From the NCBI RefSeq assembly GCF_000828675.1, contig NZ_AP014510.1:1011413-1075412 (forward strand): a stretch of 64,000 nt of DNA. The letters run 5' to 3'. The notes under the pieces were generated by a model. The model was given only the letters and a program-made list of their open reading frames with translations. It was not told where the DNA came from and did no database searches. Made by a program: the position numbers and the translations under genes. Origin of the DNA: Thermotoga profunda AZM34c06. GTDB taxonomy: Bacteria; Thermotogota; Thermotogae; Thermotogales; DSM-5069. Positions 51,824 to 59,574 of the stretch are shown here, piece by piece (within the stretch, counting starts at the first letter, position 1; the number at the start of each line of letters is the position of its first letter).

Positions 51824-53099
51824 TAGAATCACTCCTTTTGATCATCATCAATACTCTATCAATTCTGTTTTTGGTTGCCGCAACGATTCTAAAATGAAAT
51901 TGACCAACGTCTATCTCCTCACCTACAGAAGGTATTCTCTGAAATAATTCCAGAAGGTAACCAGCCAGAGTTTCATGTTCAGTTTCCTCGAAATGAACAC
52001 TTAACTCACGTTCGATATCGTTAATTGGCGTGGCGGCATTTATCAAATAACTATTCTCGTTAACTTTTTTAATCCCGCTGATTTCATCATAATCATATTC
52101 GTCCATTATTTCACCGATCAACTCTTCTAAGATGTCTTCAAGAGTTGCAATACCTGCCGTTCCTCCAAATTCATCGACGACAATCGCTATATGCATCTTC
52201 TTTTCTTTGAAGATCTTGAGTAATGTACTAACTCTCATCGTTTCAGGGACGAATATTGGCTCTCTCATGATTTCTTTAACTTTTTTCTCACCAAGGTTTG
52301 TCGCTCCATTTTCTTGTATATACCCAACGACATCTTTTGCATAACAGACACCAATGATGTTGTCTATATCTTCTCGATAGACTGGTATTCGAGAATAACC
52401 TTCGCGATTTACAATTTCCATGAGTTCTAACAACGACGCATTTTCTTCCACCGCGACGACATCAACTCTTGGTGTCATGATTTCTTTGATAGTTGTTTCA
52501 TTCATCTGAAAAGTTCTCTCAACGATCATGCCTTCTTGGTGATCTATCGTTCCACCTTCTTTTCCAAGGTTCACTGCCTCAATGATGTCTTCTGAAGTGA
52601 CAAAAGGTGCATCTTCCATAGCTCGACCACCAAAGATTCTGACTATGCCATTGCTTAGAAAGAGCAGTAACCTAATAACAGGATCGAGTAGCTTCGCAAA
52701 GAATGCTATAAACTTTTCCGTCAGGTTGTAAACCTTCTCAGAGTATTCTCTTGCATAGATTTTTGGTGTGATTTCCCCAAATATCAAAACTGTTATCGTT
52801 GTGAAAATCGTTCCAATTAAAGCGATCATTCCACTACTCATATTTTTGAACAATCTCACAAGAAGAAGTGTGGCGATTGAAGAGATCAAGAGATTGACAA
52901 AATTGTTCATAACCAAGGTCGCTGTTAAAAGCCTGTTTACCCTGTGAATACCTTCCTTCTCATCCTTTTTCAAAAGTTTCAATCTACTCACCGAAGTGAG
53001 AGCCGTTTCAGATGCTGAAAACATCGCAGAGAACATTAGCAACACCAAAATGAACAACAGGTACAATAAAACTGAAACAGTACTCGCAGGATCATCCAC
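51813..53099 (-). CDS. CBS-domain membrane protein (CorC/HlyC family, DUF21)
   Basis: A 428-residue protein. An N-terminal DUF21 domain has about four helices (from LLYLLFILVLLMFSAMFSAS, ending before DLNEKVYNL-like loops), followed by two CBS domains (IMTPRVDVVAVEEN, VKEIMREPIFVPE) and a C-terminal CorC_HlyC domain (DEFGGTAGIATLEDILEELIG). Family members are tied to magnesium or cobalt efflux. The start is GTG at 53099 after GGAGGTGAG; the frame stays open upstream into rlmH but that extension is unlikely to be used. Confidence 0.9.
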   Translation of the reverse strand: MDDPASTVSVLLYLLFILVLLMFSAMFSASETALTSVSRLKLLKKDEKEGIHRVNRLLTATLVMNNFVNLLISSIATLLLVRLFKNMSSGMIALIGTIFTTITVLIFGEITPKIYAREYSEKVYNLTEKFIAFFAKLLDPVIRLLLFLSNGIVRIFGGRAMEDAPFVTSEDIIEAVNLGKEGGTIDHQEGMIVERTFQMNETTIKEIMTPRVDVVAVEENASLLELMEIVNREGYSRIPVYREDIDNIIGVCYAKDVVGYIQENGATNLGEKKVKEIMREPIFVPETMRVSTLLKIFKEKKMHIAIVVDEFGGTAGIATLEDILEELIGEIMDEYDYDEISGIKKVNENSYLINAATPINDIERELSVHFEETEHETLAGYLLELFQRIPSVGEEIDVGQFHFRIVAATKNRIDRVLMMIKRSDSTEK

Positions 53100-53115
53100 T
53101 TCGATCTCACCTCCT

Positions 53116-53574
53116 CTAATAATGATATCTTTGACCGTGGATGATCTTAAAGGCTCTGAAAAGTTGTTCAAGTAGAACAACAACTGCAAGCTGATGGGTG
53201 AGAGTCATTTTTGAGAGAGAAAGTAACTCGTTTGCCCTGTTTTTCAAACTACTATCAATGCCAAAAGGACCACCAACTACAAAGACTATCGATGATTTTT
53301 CCCAAGTTAATTGGGACAAATGTTTGGCAAAAGAAAGTGAATCATAATCCTTACCATTCTGATCCAGAACAATAACATAGTCTGATTCCTTCAATCGATT
53401 AAGAACTTCTTGTGCTTCTTGCTTCAAAGCAATTTCATTCATTTCTGTAGCTTTGACATGCTTTAACTGCACAACTTCTATTTGTGTAAAAGGTCTCAAC
53501 AGTTTCATATAATCGTCACATGCTTTTTGTGCATATTCTTTGAGTTTACCCACCACTATTACTTCAATTTTCAA
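53116..53574 (-). CDS. rlmH: 23S rRNA pseudouridine(1915) N3-methyltransferase RlmH
   Basis: A 152-residue SPOUT methyltransferase acting on 23S rRNA helix 69. Markers are VIVVGKLKE at the N-terminus, the knot region IVFVVGGPFGID, and the C-terminal LTHQLAVVVLLEQLFRAFKI plus HGQRYHY. Length is exactly the family norm. It overlaps hutI by 11 nt. Confidence 0.95.
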   Translation of the reverse strand: MKIEVIVVGKLKEYAQKACDDYMKLLRPFTQIEVVQLKHVKATEMNEIALKQEAQEVLNRLKESDYVIVLDQNGKDYDSLSFAKHLSQLTWEKSSIVFVVGGPFGIDSSLKNRANELLSLSKMTLTHQLAVVVLLEQLFRAFKIIHGQRYHY

Positions 53575-54760
53575 AAATCTGTCCCCTTTTCACAATATAC
53601 TTTGGAACTATTCCTATAAAATACATGATAGTTTCCAGATCTGCATCTTTGTAGATGACAAAATCGGCTTCCTTACCAATTTCAACGGTTCCTAACCTGT
53701 CTGCTATGCCAAGTACACAGGCAGAATTGATGGTGTAAGCACTGAGAATTTCTTGTGGTGACATTCCAAGAAATCTCACAGCAAGATTCATAACCAATGA
53801 AGGTTCAATTACAGGACTCGAGCCAGGATTGAAATCACTTCCCAAGGCTATTGCGGCTCCATTATCTATCAATTTTCTTGCTGGGGCATAGGTTTCGTTC
53901 AAATAGAAACTCGTTGTTGGCATTAAGACAGCTGTTGTACCACTTTGCGATAGAAATTCGATGTCTTTGTCATCAATTTTGAGTAAGTGGTCAGCAGAGA
54001 TTGCATTCATTTGAACTGCGATTTTCACTGCACCTATATTAGACAATTCATTTGCGTGAATACGAAGCTTAAATCCTTTTTCTCTTGCTGCTTCAAGATA
54101 TCTCTGCGTGTTGTATATGTCAAAAGCACCGGTGTCGCAGAAGATATCGACAAAATCACATTTGTCCTTCACCAGATCGAGCGTCTTTATCAGATAATCA
54201 ATATAGTCTTGTTGATTGAAACCTTTTGGGATAGCATGAGCACCCATGAAAGTTGGAATTACGTCGATCGGTGAAATCTTTTTGAGAATTTCTATTACTC
54301 TGAATTGTTTGAGTTCATTTTCTTCATCAAGTCCATATCCTGTCTTACATTCTATAGTTGTGACACCTTTCCTGAGAAAAATTTTGGTGAGATTCAAATT
54401 GAAGCGAACAAGTTCTTTGAAAGTAGCTCCTCTAAGTTTTGAGACAGATTCATAAATGCCTCCCCCAGAATTGTGTATTTGTGAGTAAGACAGACCAGAG
54501 ACCCTTCTCAAGAAATCTTGCTCTCTGTAACCGTAAAAGGGGATGTGAGTGTGACAATCCACAAAACCGGGTACAACAAGATCTCCTTCCAATAAGAAAT
54601 CTGCCGATCGAGGTTTATGATTGAGAAATTCTACGATCTTACCGTCTTCAACACATATGAAAATATTTTCAAGCTTTTCAAGCTGTGACATTTGATGTCC
54701 TCTTTTTGGACTGTTACCAATCGAAGTGTACAATCTTTTAGCGTATATCACTAACTTCAC
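53564..54760 (-). CDS. hutI: Imidazolonepropionase
   Basis: A 398-residue amidohydrolase of histidine degradation that opens 4-imidazolone-5-propionate to formiminoglutamate. It has the metal motif VDCHTHIPF, ECKTGYGLDEENELKQ, HANELSN and the Asp in ALGSDFNPGSSPV. The product is the substrate of the neighbouring FtcD. hutH and hutU are not in the window. Overlaps ftcD by 4 nt. Confidence 0.95.
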   Translation of the reverse strand: MKLVIYAKRLYTSIGNSPKRGHQMSQLEKLENIFICVEDGKIVEFLNHKPRSADFLLEGDLVVPGFVDCHTHIPFYGYREQDFLRRVSGLSYSQIHNSGGGIYESVSKLRGATFKELVRFNLNLTKIFLRKGVTTIECKTGYGLDEENELKQFRVIEILKKISPIDVIPTFMGAHAIPKGFNQQDYIDYLIKTLDLVKDKCDFVDIFCDTGAFDIYNTQRYLEAAREKGFKLRIHANELSNIGAVKIAVQMNAISADHLLKIDDKDIEFLSQSGTTAVLMPTTSFYLNETYAPARKLIDNGAAIALGSDFNPGSSPVIEPSLVMNLAVRFLGMSPQEILSAYTINSACVLGIADRLGTVEIGKEADFVIYKDADLETIMYFIGIVPKYIVKRGQIFEN

Positions 54761-55680
54761 TGTTTTCCAGCACCTTCTTTTGCCAGAATATCCATGACAC
54801 GATTTTCGATTATTCTGTTGATCCCAAAATCATCGAGTTGCAAATAATATTGTGCAACTTCAAGCATTGCTTGCATTGGAACCATACCTATTATCTCTGT
54901 TCCCACTACAGCCACACCATATCTCTGTGCTTCTCTTTTGATGGTCTCAAAAACTCTGAAAAGTGGGCTTTTCTTGTAGTTGGTCATATTCATAGAGATT
55001 TGAACTAAATTCTTGTCTTTCAGTTCCACAGCTATTGCCTTTACATATCTGTATCCGCCACTTATATATCTCACAGCTTTTGCAATCTTTTCAGCTATAT
55101 CGATTCTATTTGTTCCCAAATTAACATTAAAAGCTATCAGATATTCTCTTGCACCCACAGCAGTAACACCAGCGGTTGGGTGCACTTGATCTGGCCCAAA
55201 ATCCGGTTTCCACATGGGTTGTTTTATTTTTTCAAAAAAACCTTCGAATTCGCCTTTTCTTATCTCTGAGAGATTTTCTCTATGAGATGCTGTTGCAGAC
55301 TTCTCATACAAAAATACCGGTATTTGTAATTCCTCACCAATTCTCTTTGCCAAAATTTTGGAAAGTTCGATACATTCAGACATTTCTGCGCCCATTACAG
55401 GAACCAGTGGTATGACATCTGTTGCACCCATCCTTGGATGTTCACCTTTATGGTTTCTCATGTCTATCAGCTCTGCAGCCTTTTTTGTCATGTTAAAAAG
55501 GACCTGCAATAGTGGTTCAGGAGTTCCAACGAGTGTGACAACCGATCTGTTGTGGTCACTGTCCATGGACCAATCAAGAACCCAAACACCTTTGACATTT
55601 TCCGCTTGAGCGACTATCTCCCTGACAATGTCCTCACGTTTACCTTCACTAAAATTTGGTGCTGACTCTATGATTTTCAT
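54757..55680 (-). CDS. ftcD: Glutamate formimidoyltransferase
   Basis: A 307-residue enzyme transferring the formimino group from formiminoglutamate to tetrahydrofolate. It has the formiminotransferase N-domain (ESAPNFSEGKREDIV, HPRMGATDVIPLVPV) and C-domain (GPDQVHPTAGVTAVGAREY, LIAFNVNLGT). The cyclodeaminase half of the vertebrate enzyme is absent, which is normal in bacteria. It is the first gene of a ten-gene minus-strand operon. GGAGGTGATC precedes the ATG. Confidence 0.95.
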   Translation of the reverse strand: MKIIESAPNFSEGKREDIVREIVAQAENVKGVWVLDWSMDSDHNRSVVTLVGTPEPLLQVLFNMTKKAAELIDMRNHKGEHPRMGATDVIPLVPVMGAEMSECIELSKILAKRIGEELQIPVFLYEKSATASHRENLSEIRKGEFEGFFEKIKQPMWKPDFGPDQVHPTAGVTAVGAREYLIAFNVNLGTNRIDIAEKIAKAVRYISGGYRYVKAIAVELKDKNLVQISMNMTNYKKSPLFRVFETIKREAQRYGVAVVGTEIIGMVPMQAMLEVAQYYLQLDDFGINRIIENRVMDILAKEGAGKQ

Positions 55681-55707
55681 GCGATCACCTCCTATTTTTA
55701 CATGTCG

Positions 55708-55713
55708 ATTATA
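55708..55713 (-). promoter_or_regulatory. Extended -10 promoter of the ftcD-to-plsY operon
   Basis: TGATATAAT (TG-n-TATAAT) on the minus strand, 27 nt before the ftcD start. The -35 is poor. It is the only promoter signal seen for the 9-kb operon. Confidence 0.6.
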
Positions 55714-55741
55714 TCATCTGTTGTTCAATGAGATTTGGAAC

Positions 55742-55770
55742 TTGATTTTTGGTGTAAATATGACTATAAT
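55742..55770 (+). promoter_or_regulatory. Promoter of the phd-like / ATPase operon
   Basis: TTGATT (55742-55747), 17-nt spacer, TATAAT (55765-55770). It points away from the ftcD promoter. The leader is about 15 nt and includes CAGGAGG. Confidence 0.7.
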
Positions 55771-55790
55771 TATGGTCAGGAGGTTTTGCT

Positions 55791-56057
55791 GTGCCGAAAA
55801 ACAATGAGATCTTTTATAGCTTGGCAGAAGCAAAGGCAAAGTTGTCTGAGGTTGTAAAAAAAGCTCGTCAAAGCGATGTACTCATAACTAAAAATGGTAC
55901 ACCTTGTGTGGTGCTAATGAATTATGAAAGGTACAAAAAGATGACAAAATTACTTGATGATTTGTATGATTTGTATTTACTTGAAATAGGAGATCCATCG
56001 CGGTTTGGTCAGATAGATCAACAACAATTACTTGAGGAAGATATTGAGGAGGTGTAA
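55791..56057 (+). CDS. Phd/YefM-family antitoxin-like protein without a toxin gene
   Basis: An 88-residue protein with the Phd/YefM fold. The N-terminal IFYSLAEAKAKLSEVVKKAR, KNGTPCVVLMNYERYKKM match the DNA-binding half; the C-terminal part is short and acidic. The next gene is a sugar-ABC ATPase, not a toxin, and overlaps or abuts it by a stop-start junction (TAATGATG). A transcriptional autoregulator of the ATPase gene is a fair guess. Start GTG after CAGGAGG. Confidence 0.85.
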   Translation: MPKNNEIFYSLAEAKAKLSEVVKKARQSDVLITKNGTPCVVLMNYERYKKMTKLLDDLYDLYLLEIGDPSRFGQIDQQQLLEEDIEEV

Positions 56058-56059
56058 TG

Positions 56060-57163
56060 ATGGCACAGGTAGATCTTGAGAAGGTCACTAAAGTGTACGA
56101 GAACAAAGTTGTGGCTGTAAAAGAAGCAACGGTCACGATCAACGACAAAGAATTCGTAGTGTTACTTGGACCATCTGGTTGTGGAAAGACCACAACACTC
56201 AGAATGATCGCGGGGCTTGAAGAAATCACTTCTGGTACGATTAAGATCGATGGTAAAGTTGTCAACGATGTTGAACCAAAGGATAGGGACATCGCAATGG
56301 TTTTTCAGAATTACGCCTTGTATCCACATATGACTGTTTACGAAAACATGGCCTTTGGTCTTAAGCTCAGAAAATTTCCTAAAGCAGAGATTGATCAAAG
56401 AGTGAAAGAGGCGGCAAAAATCCTTGGTATTGAAGAATTGTTGGATCGCAAGCCCAGACAGCTTTCAGGTGGTCAGAGGCAACGTGTTGCGGTTGGAAGG
56501 GCAATAGTCAGGAATCCAAAGGTCTTTTTGTTTGACGAGCCTCTCTCAAACTTAGATGCTAAATTAAGAGTGCAAATGAGAAGTGAATTGAAGAAACTGC
56601 ACCACCGCCTTGAGGCAACAATAGTTTATGTCACACACGACCAAGTTGAAGCCATGACAATGGCAGATAAGATCGTTGTGATGAAAGATGGACTCATACA
56701 GCAGATAGGTTCACCATATGAGATATATAACAAACCAGCAAATATATTCGTTGCTGGTTTCATAGGAAGCCCTGCTATGAACTTTGTTGACGCTACATTG
56801 ATAGCAGAACGCGGTGGAATATGGGTACAGACATCTGGATTTAAGGTCAAAGTTGTTAAAGAACATGAGTCAGTACTTGAAAAGTGGATAGAAAAACAGG
56901 TTATATTTGGAATAAGACCAGAAAATATCTTCGATAAATTATTTGCTTTGGCTCCTCAACCAGAGAATACCATTCAAGGAACAGTTGATGTGGTAGAACC
57001 TCTTGGTAGCGAAACTTTGTTGCATGTCACTGTAGGGAATGATTCTATTGTTGCACGTGTTGATCCAAGGACAAAGGCCAAAGAAGGAGAAAAGATTGAT
57101 TTGGTCTTTGATATGAACACGATACATATCTTCGACAAGGAAACTCAGCAGGCAATAATATAA
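56060..57163 (+). CDS. Sugar ABC transporter ATPase, MalK/UgpC/MsmK type
   Basis: A 367-residue ATPase: Walker A GPSGCGKTTTLR, Q-loop MVFQNYALYPHMT, signature LSGGQRQRVAVGRAI, Walker B VFLFDEPLSNLDAKLR and H-loop YVTHDQVEAM. The C-terminal TOBE-type regulatory domain (VIFGIRPENI, DVVEPLGSETLLHV) is that of CUT1 ATPases. No transporter membrane genes adjoin it, so it is a good candidate to energise the three ATPase-less importers at 6.7-9.7, 14.3-17.3 and 20.1-23.2 kb. An ATG at 56057 is also possible, but the 7-nt spacing from GAGGAGG favours 56060. Confidence 0.93.
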   Translation: MAQVDLEKVTKVYENKVVAVKEATVTINDKEFVVLLGPSGCGKTTTLRMIAGLEEITSGTIKIDGKVVNDVEPKDRDIAMVFQNYALYPHMTVYENMAFGLKLRKFPKAEIDQRVKEAAKILGIEELLDRKPRQLSGGQRQRVAVGRAIVRNPKVFLFDEPLSNLDAKLRVQMRSELKKLHHRLEATIVYVTHDQVEAMTMADKIVVMKDGLIQQIGSPYEIYNKPANIFVAGFIGSPAMNFVDATLIAERGGIWVQTSGFKVKVVKEHESVLEKWIEKQVIFGIRPENIFDKLFALAPQPENTIQGTVDVVEPLGSETLLHVTVGNDSIVARVDPRTKAKEGEKIDLVFDMNTIHIFDKETQQAII

Positions 57164-57181
57164 AAGGTGGTCTTTGTAGTT

Positions 57182-57212
57182 ACTGGGAGCTCTTGCTCCC
57201 AGTTTTCTTTTT
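57182..57212 (+). terminator. Rho-independent terminator after the MalK-type ATPase gene
   Basis: ACTGGGAGC, loop TCTT, GCTCCCAGT, then TTTCTTTTT. A textbook intrinsic terminator 19 nt after the stop. Confidence 0.9.
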
Positions 57213-57214
57213 GA

Positions 57215-57220
57215 TATAAT
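57215..57220 (+). promoter_or_regulatory. Extended -10 promoter of the UbiA cassette
   Basis: TGATATAAT (TG-n-TATAAT) directly after the terminator, about 34 nt before the first gene. No good -35 can exist outside the terminator arm. Confidence 0.55.
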
Positions 57221-57253
57221 TTCACACAGGAATCTACAGTAGGGGGTTATGCT

Positions 57254-58129
57254 CTGAACTTTTTCAAATTGATCAGACCAAAACACTGGATAAAGAATCT
57301 TTTTGTTGTAGCACCATTGGTGTTCTCGGGTAGGTTCATGAATATATCATTTATTTATGCTTCACTTTTGGCGTTTATAAGTTTCTGCTTTCTTTCGAGT
57401 GCAATTTATATCCTAAATGACATCAAAGACGCTCTCACTGATAGATTGCATCCCATCAAAAAGAAAAGACCTATCGCAGCAGGCTTGATAAAACCCAACC
57501 ATGCTTTATTATTCGCTATGGGATTGGTTATAATTTCGATCATTCTTGGGACCTTCTTGAACTGGAAGGTTCTTTTTTGCTTGAGTACTTATTTATTAGT
57601 CAATGTCTTTTATACCATCAAGGGCAAAAATTTGATCTTGATCGATGTATTTTGTATTGCAGCCGGTTTTGCGTTGAGGGTTATCACTGGTAGCTACGCA
57701 ATCTCTGTGTTACCATCTGGATGGCTCGTCACAAGTACCTTTTTTCTCGCTCTTTTTCTTGGATTTGGAAAAAGAAGAGGTGAACTTGCTTTCTCGCAAG
57801 TGAATGGATCTGAACATAGAAAGATTTTGAAATACTACGATGTGAACCTTCTTGGCAATATAATGATTTCAACGGGTACAGCTGCCGTGGTTATGTATAC
57901 ACTCTACACACTCGATGTAAGAACAATTGAGCAATTTGGGACAGACAAATTGTATTACACGATACCTTTTGTTGTCTATGGTATATTCAGATACATGTTC
58001 TTGATTTTAAAAAACGACAACGGTGATCCCACGGAGGTTCTCTTAAAAGACAAGGGGATGATTTTTTCCGTTCTTTTTTGGTTTCTGACTACGGTTTTGA
58101 TCATATATCTTGGAGGTAAGATATCATGA
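57254..58129 (+). CDS. UbiA-family prenyltransferase (decaprenyl-phosphate phosphoribosyltransferase-like), probably starting at CTG
   Basis: A membrane enzyme of about 291 residues with eight or nine helices. It opens with RPKHWIKNLFVVAPLVFSG and has the prenyl-diphosphate/Mg motif NDIKDALTDRLHPIKKKRPI (a variant of NDxxDxxxD) and a second Asp-containing loop. This opening is that of decaprenyl-phosphate phosphoribosyl transferase-like UbiA proteins that transfer a sugar phosphate to a polyprenyl phosphate. CTG at 57254 lies 7 nt after AGGGGG and gives the expected N-terminus LNFFKLIRPKHW; the TTG at 57269 is 22 nt away. It overlaps the next gene by 4 nt. Confidence 0.87.
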   Translation: MNFFKLIRPKHWIKNLFVVAPLVFSGRFMNISFIYASLLAFISFCFLSSAIYILNDIKDALTDRLHPIKKKRPIAAGLIKPNHALLFAMGLVIISIILGTFLNWKVLFCLSTYLLVNVFYTIKGKNLILIDVFCIAAGFALRVITGSYAISVLPSGWLVTSTFFLALFLGFGKRRGELAFSQVNGSEHRKILKYYDVNLLGNIMISTGTAAVVMYTLYTLDVRTIEQFGTDKLYYTIPFVVYGIFRYMFLILKNDNGDPTEVLLKDKGMIFSVLFWFLTTVLIIYLGGKIS

Positions 58130-58479
58130 AACAAACGATTATATTGATAATTGCCATAATCGCTAATGCACTTGCAAATATTTTTGTTAAAATGGGTGCG
58201 CTCTCTTTTGAAGATAAGAGATTTTCACAAATCTTGTTTTACTTTCTGAGAAATGTCTACATATGGATTGGACTTGTTTGTTTTGGAGTTGCTTTTGTTT
58301 TTTACAGTATAGTTTTGAGTAAAACAAAATTGAGTGTTGCATATCCTATAATGACGAGTGCAGGGTTTTTAATCGTTTCCATTTTTTCGAATATACTCTT
58401 CAAAGAGAGTTTCTCTGTGTACAAAATCGTTGGGATCGCCATAATAGTGATTGGAATATGGATGGTCTCAACATTGTGA
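58126..58479 (+). CDS. Small EamA/SMR-like membrane protein
   Basis: A 117-residue protein with four hydrophobic helices and the small multidrug-resistance/ArnE-ArnF layout: IIANALANIFVKMGA with the polar helix-1 residues, and KLSVAYPIMTSAGFLIVS. ArnE/ArnF-type proteins flip polyprenyl-phosphate sugars. Position right after the UbiA enzyme fits such a flippase (inference). ATGA overlap with the UbiA gene. Confidence 0.85.
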   Translation: MKQTIILIIAIIANALANIFVKMGALSFEDKRFSQILFYFLRNVYIWIGLVCFGVAFVFYSIVLSKTKLSVAYPIMTSAGFLIVSIFSNILFKESFSVYKIVGIAIIVIGIWMVSTL

Positions 58480-58488
58480 GGTGAAAGC

Positions 58489-59574
58489 TTGAAAAAATCA
58501 AAGGTGGCAGTGTTGAAAACACATCCAGATCGTATTCTTGAAGATTATTTGAGATTAATGGAAATGGCAGAAATTGAAAAAAATCTTGACAAAAATATCG
58601 TTACCATTCTTAAAGATAATATTTCATGGCATCTTCCCATGCCTTCGGCGAACACTACCCCATGGCAACTTGAAGGAACGATAAAAGCCTTGAAGAAATT
58701 TGGCTTTCAGCAGATTGTGGCAGTCGAAAACAAGACAGTTGTCACTCGCCCAAAGCATGGTGAAAAGATGAACAAATTCGATGTTGTCTATTCAAAGTAC
58801 AAAATACCTGTTTTGTACAACTTTGAAGAAAAAGACATGAAATGGGTTGATTACAAACCAAAATCACAACTGAGAGCACTTGATAAGATTTTTCCAGAAG
58901 GCATCAAACTACCAGATTATTTCTTTGGAAAGAACATAGTCCATCTTCCGACCATGAAATGCCACATATACACTACGACAACTGGTGCAATGAAAAATGC
59001 CTTTGGTGGACTTTTGAACACTAAGAGGCACTACGCGCACAGTTGGATCCATGAAACGTTAGTTGACTTACTCAAGATCCAAAAAGAAATTCATTCAGGT
59101 ATTTTTGCAGTAATGGATGGAACAACTGCTGGTAATGGGCCAGGACCAAGGACACTTAAACCTGTTCGAGCTGATTTGATATTGGCAAGTTCTGATCAAG
59201 TTGCCATAGATGCTGTTGCGGCAAAGATCATGGGATTTGATCCAATGCAGATTGATTACATAAGGATAGCTGATGAAGAAGGTTTGGGTAATGGAAAACT
59301 CGAAAACATAGAGATTGTAGGATACGATGTTTCGAATTTGAACTATAAATTCACAGTTGGAGATAACATGGCAAGTAGAGTTGGTGATCTTCTATGGTTT
59401 GGTCCTTTAAAAAGACTGCAGAAGTTGTTCTTCAGAACACCTTTGGTTTATATCTTCGTCCTTGCTTCGGAAATTTACCACGATAGAATTTGGTGGAACT
59501 TCAAAGGCAAAAAAATCTTTGAAGATTGGAAAAGGAATAGTCCTTGGGGGAGGTTGTGGGAGGAATACAAGTGA
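58489..59574 (+). CDS. DUF362 protein
   Basis: A 361-residue protein with the DUF362 core: PTMKCHIYTTTTGAMKNAFGG and the following NTKRHYAH, plus MDGTTAGNGPGPRTLKPVRA and DLILASSDQVAIDAVAAKIM. Many DUF362 proteins end in a ferredoxin-type cluster domain; here only one Cys is seen in the core, so no cluster is predicted. The biochemical role of DUF362 is not settled. Start TTG after GAGGTGAAAGC. It lies between the flippase-like and membrane protein genes. Confidence 0.85.
   Translation: MKKSKVAVLKTHPDRILEDYLRLMEMAEIEKNLDKNIVTILKDNISWHLPMPSANTTPWQLEGTIKALKKFGFQQIVAVENKTVVTRPKHGEKMNKFDVVYSKYKIPVLYNFEEKDMKWVDYKPKSQLRALDKIFPEGIKLPDYFFGKNIVHLPTMKCHIYTTTTGAMKNAFGGLLNTKRHYAHSWIHETLVDLLKIQKEIHSGIFAVMDGTTAGNGPGPRTLKPVRADLILASSDQVAIDAVAAKIMGFDPMQIDYIRIADEEGLGNGKLENIEIVGYDVSNLNYKFTVGDNMASRVGDLLWFGPLKRLQKLFFRTPLVYIFVLASEIYHDRIWWNFKGKKIFEDWKRNSPWGRLWEEYK

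Noticed and set aside
55791-57163. Toxin-antitoxin module
   Set aside because: The antitoxin-like gene is real, but its partner is a full ABC ATPase and no toxin fold is present on either side.
58489-59574. Ferredoxin-type Fe-S domain in the DUF362 protein
   Set aside because: The expected CxxCxxC motifs are absent; only a single core Cys is visible.
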